A stretch of DNA of 64,000 nucleotides from Halomonas salipaludis (GTDB taxonomy: Bacteria > Pseudomonadota > Gammaproteobacteria > Pseudomonadales > Halomonadaceae). Below are positions 63,031 through 64,000 of the stretch, piece after piece (within the stretch, counting starts at the first letter, position 1; each line of letters begins with the position of its first letter). Made by a program: the position numbers and the translations under genes. Below the pieces are notes generated by a model. The model ran no database searches, was not told where the DNA came from, and worked only from the letters and a program-made list of their open reading frames with translations. The stretch spans positions 248,001 to 312,000 of the forward strand of contig NZ_NSKB01000004.1 in NCBI RefSeq assembly GCF_002286975.1, in the 5' to 3' direction.

Positions 63031-63906
63031 TTAATGAAGCGTGGGCGGCGGCGCATCCGGCGACTCGATCAAGGCCTCGATCTCGGCGGCGCCAAAGTGG
63101 TAGCGGGTATGGCAGAAGTGGCACTGGGTGTCGATGGCCTGCTGCTCCTCGAGGATCTGGCGCAGCTCCTCGGCCCCCAGGCTGTAGAGCGCCTGGGCAA
63201 TGCGCTCCCGCGAGCAGTTGCAGCCAAAGTGCAGCGGCTTGGGCGGAAACACCCGCGCCTGCTCCTCGTGGTAGAGACGGAACAGCAGCGTCTCGGCATC
63301 GAGCTCGAGCAGCTCGCTGTGCTGCAGGGTCGCGGCGAGATGCACGCTGCGCTCCCAGGCATCCGGATCGTGGTGGTTGGCGTCATCAGGCAGCTGCTGG
63401 AGCAGCAGGCCGGCGGCCCGCGCGCCGTCGGCGGCCAGCCACAGCCGGGTCGGCAGCTGCTCCGACTGGCTGAAGTAGGCCTCGAGACAGCCACCCAGGC
63501 TGTCGGCGGAGAGTTCGACGATGCCCTGGTAGCGCTTGCCTTCGCGGGGGTCGAGGGTGATCACGATGCGTCCGGCACCCAGCAGCTCCTTGAACGCTGC
63601 GTCGTCGGCGGGCAGTGGCTGGCCCTCGCCGAGGCGCGCAATGGCGCGCATTTCACCGCCGGGGTTGGACTCGGCCATCAGCAGTTCGAGAGGGCCATCG
63701 CCGCGCACCTCGATGCTCAGGGTACCGTCGAGCTTGACGGTCTCGGTGAGCAGCGCCACCGCGGCCAGCAGCTCGCCGAGCTGGCGGCTAACCGCCAGCG
63801 GGTAGGCGTGGCGGTCGAGCACTTCGCGGTAGGCATGCTCGAGCTGCACGACCTCGCCACGCACATTGGTGCCATCGAAGAGAAAACGCTGAATCTGGTC
63901 GGTCAT
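63031..63906 (-). CDS. hslO: Redox-regulated chaperone Hsp33
   Basis: The 291-residue cytosolic holdase is activated by oxidation. The N-terminal folding domain ([22 protein letters not shown]) and the C-terminal zinc switch are intact: CNC in [10 protein letters not shown] and CHFC in [13 protein letters not shown], giving the C-x-C and C-x-x-C zinc ligands. GAGAGA precedes the ATG. It follows hslR by 27 bases on the same strand, as in E. coli, and precedes pckA. Confidence 0.95.
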   Translation of the reverse strand: MTDQIQRFLFDGTNVRGEVVQLEHAYREVLDRHAYPLAVSRQLGELLAAVALLTETVKLDGTLSIEVRGDGPLELLMAESNPGGEMRAIARLGEGQPLPADDAAFKELLGAGRIVITLDPREGKRYQGIVELSADSLGGCLEAYFSQSEQLPTRLWLAADGARAAGLLLQQLPDDANHHDPDAWERSVHLAATLQHSELLELDAETLLFRLYHEEQARVFPPKPLHFGCNCSRERIAQALYSLGAEELRQILEEQQAIDTQCHFCHTRYHFGAAEIEALIESPDAPPPTLH

Positions 63907-63933
63907 GGGTCTCTCGGGTAACGGGTAGAACGG

Positions 63934-64000
63934 TCAGTCATCGCCCTGACGGCGCTGGAAACGGGTGATCTCGCGGCGCTGCTTCTTGTCGGGGCGCTTG
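63934..64000 (-). CDS. hslR: Ribosome-associated heat-shock protein Hsp15 (3' end only)
   Basis: The last 21 codons are visible: KRPDKKQRREITRFQRRQGD and a final Asp before TGA at 63934-63936. The basic K-R-P-D-K-K-x-R-R tail and position immediately upstream of hslO match HslR, which binds free 50S subunits carrying nascent chains. The rest lies beyond the right edge. Confidence 0.8.
   Translation of the reverse strand, partial: KRPDKKQRREITRFQRRQGDD

Overview
The window looks like chromosomal DNA of a halophilic gammaproteobacterium, most likely Halomonas or a close relative (Halomonadaceae). This is inferred from high GC, very acidic exported proteins, and gammaproteobacterial gene orders such as hslR-hslO-pckA and the HAD phosphatase-rppH-ptsP-lgt-thyA-folA neighbourhood. 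No plasmid, phage, insertion-sequence, CRISPR, tRNA or rRNA signal was seen.

Layout. (1) 1-14.3 kb, minus strand: a surface-adhesion locus in transcription order TolC-like outer-membrane channel, LapB-type ABC exporter, LapC-type membrane fusion protein, then a giant acidic LapA-like adhesin. The adhesin is open for 2,966 codons and runs off the left edge without a stop. (2) 14.7-19.6 kb: an AraC/Rob-type regulator and two cyclic-di-GMP proteins, one a dCache-HAMP-PAS-GGDEF cyclase and one a PAS-GGDEF-EAL protein with a degenerate EAL domain. Cyclic-di-GMP is the usual signal controlling LapA-type adhesins, so the neighbourhood makes sense. (3) 19.6-24.0 kb: a polyamine-type ABC transporter (binding protein, ATPase, two permeases) with a REP-like palindrome array between the binding protein and ATPase genes. 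(4) 24.3-36 kb: porin, ProQ/FinO-domain protein, folA-thyA-lgt, a kinase-less PAS-receiver protein, an NRDE protein, ptsP, rppH and a HAD phosphatase. (5) 35.6-47.5 kb: an epsilonproteobacterial-type malate:quinone oxidoreductase, an RND efflux pair, rsd, a lipoprotein, dsbB, gshA, tex and a DUF1127 gene.

(6) 47.6-60.6 kb: a LysR regulator followed by a catabolic cluster. It has tcuB and tcuA (tricarballylate-type oxidation), a divergent FCD-GntR regulator, and an aldehyde dehydrogenase behind a TctC-TctA-TctB tripartite tricarboxylate transporter. A divergent SDR-ThDP enzyme-MFS operon completes it. The combination suggests uptake and oxidation of a tricarboxylate-like acid followed by C-C bond cleavage and aldehyde oxidation; the substrate is unknown, and this is the best candidate for an undescribed pathway. 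(7) 60.6-64 kb: exported msrB, pckA, hslO and the 3' end of hslR.

Start codons were moved downstream from the longest open frame where a ribosome binding site, signal peptide, operon overlap or family alignment favoured it; each case is stated. All family assignments come from reading motifs and remembered family features. No database search was run.
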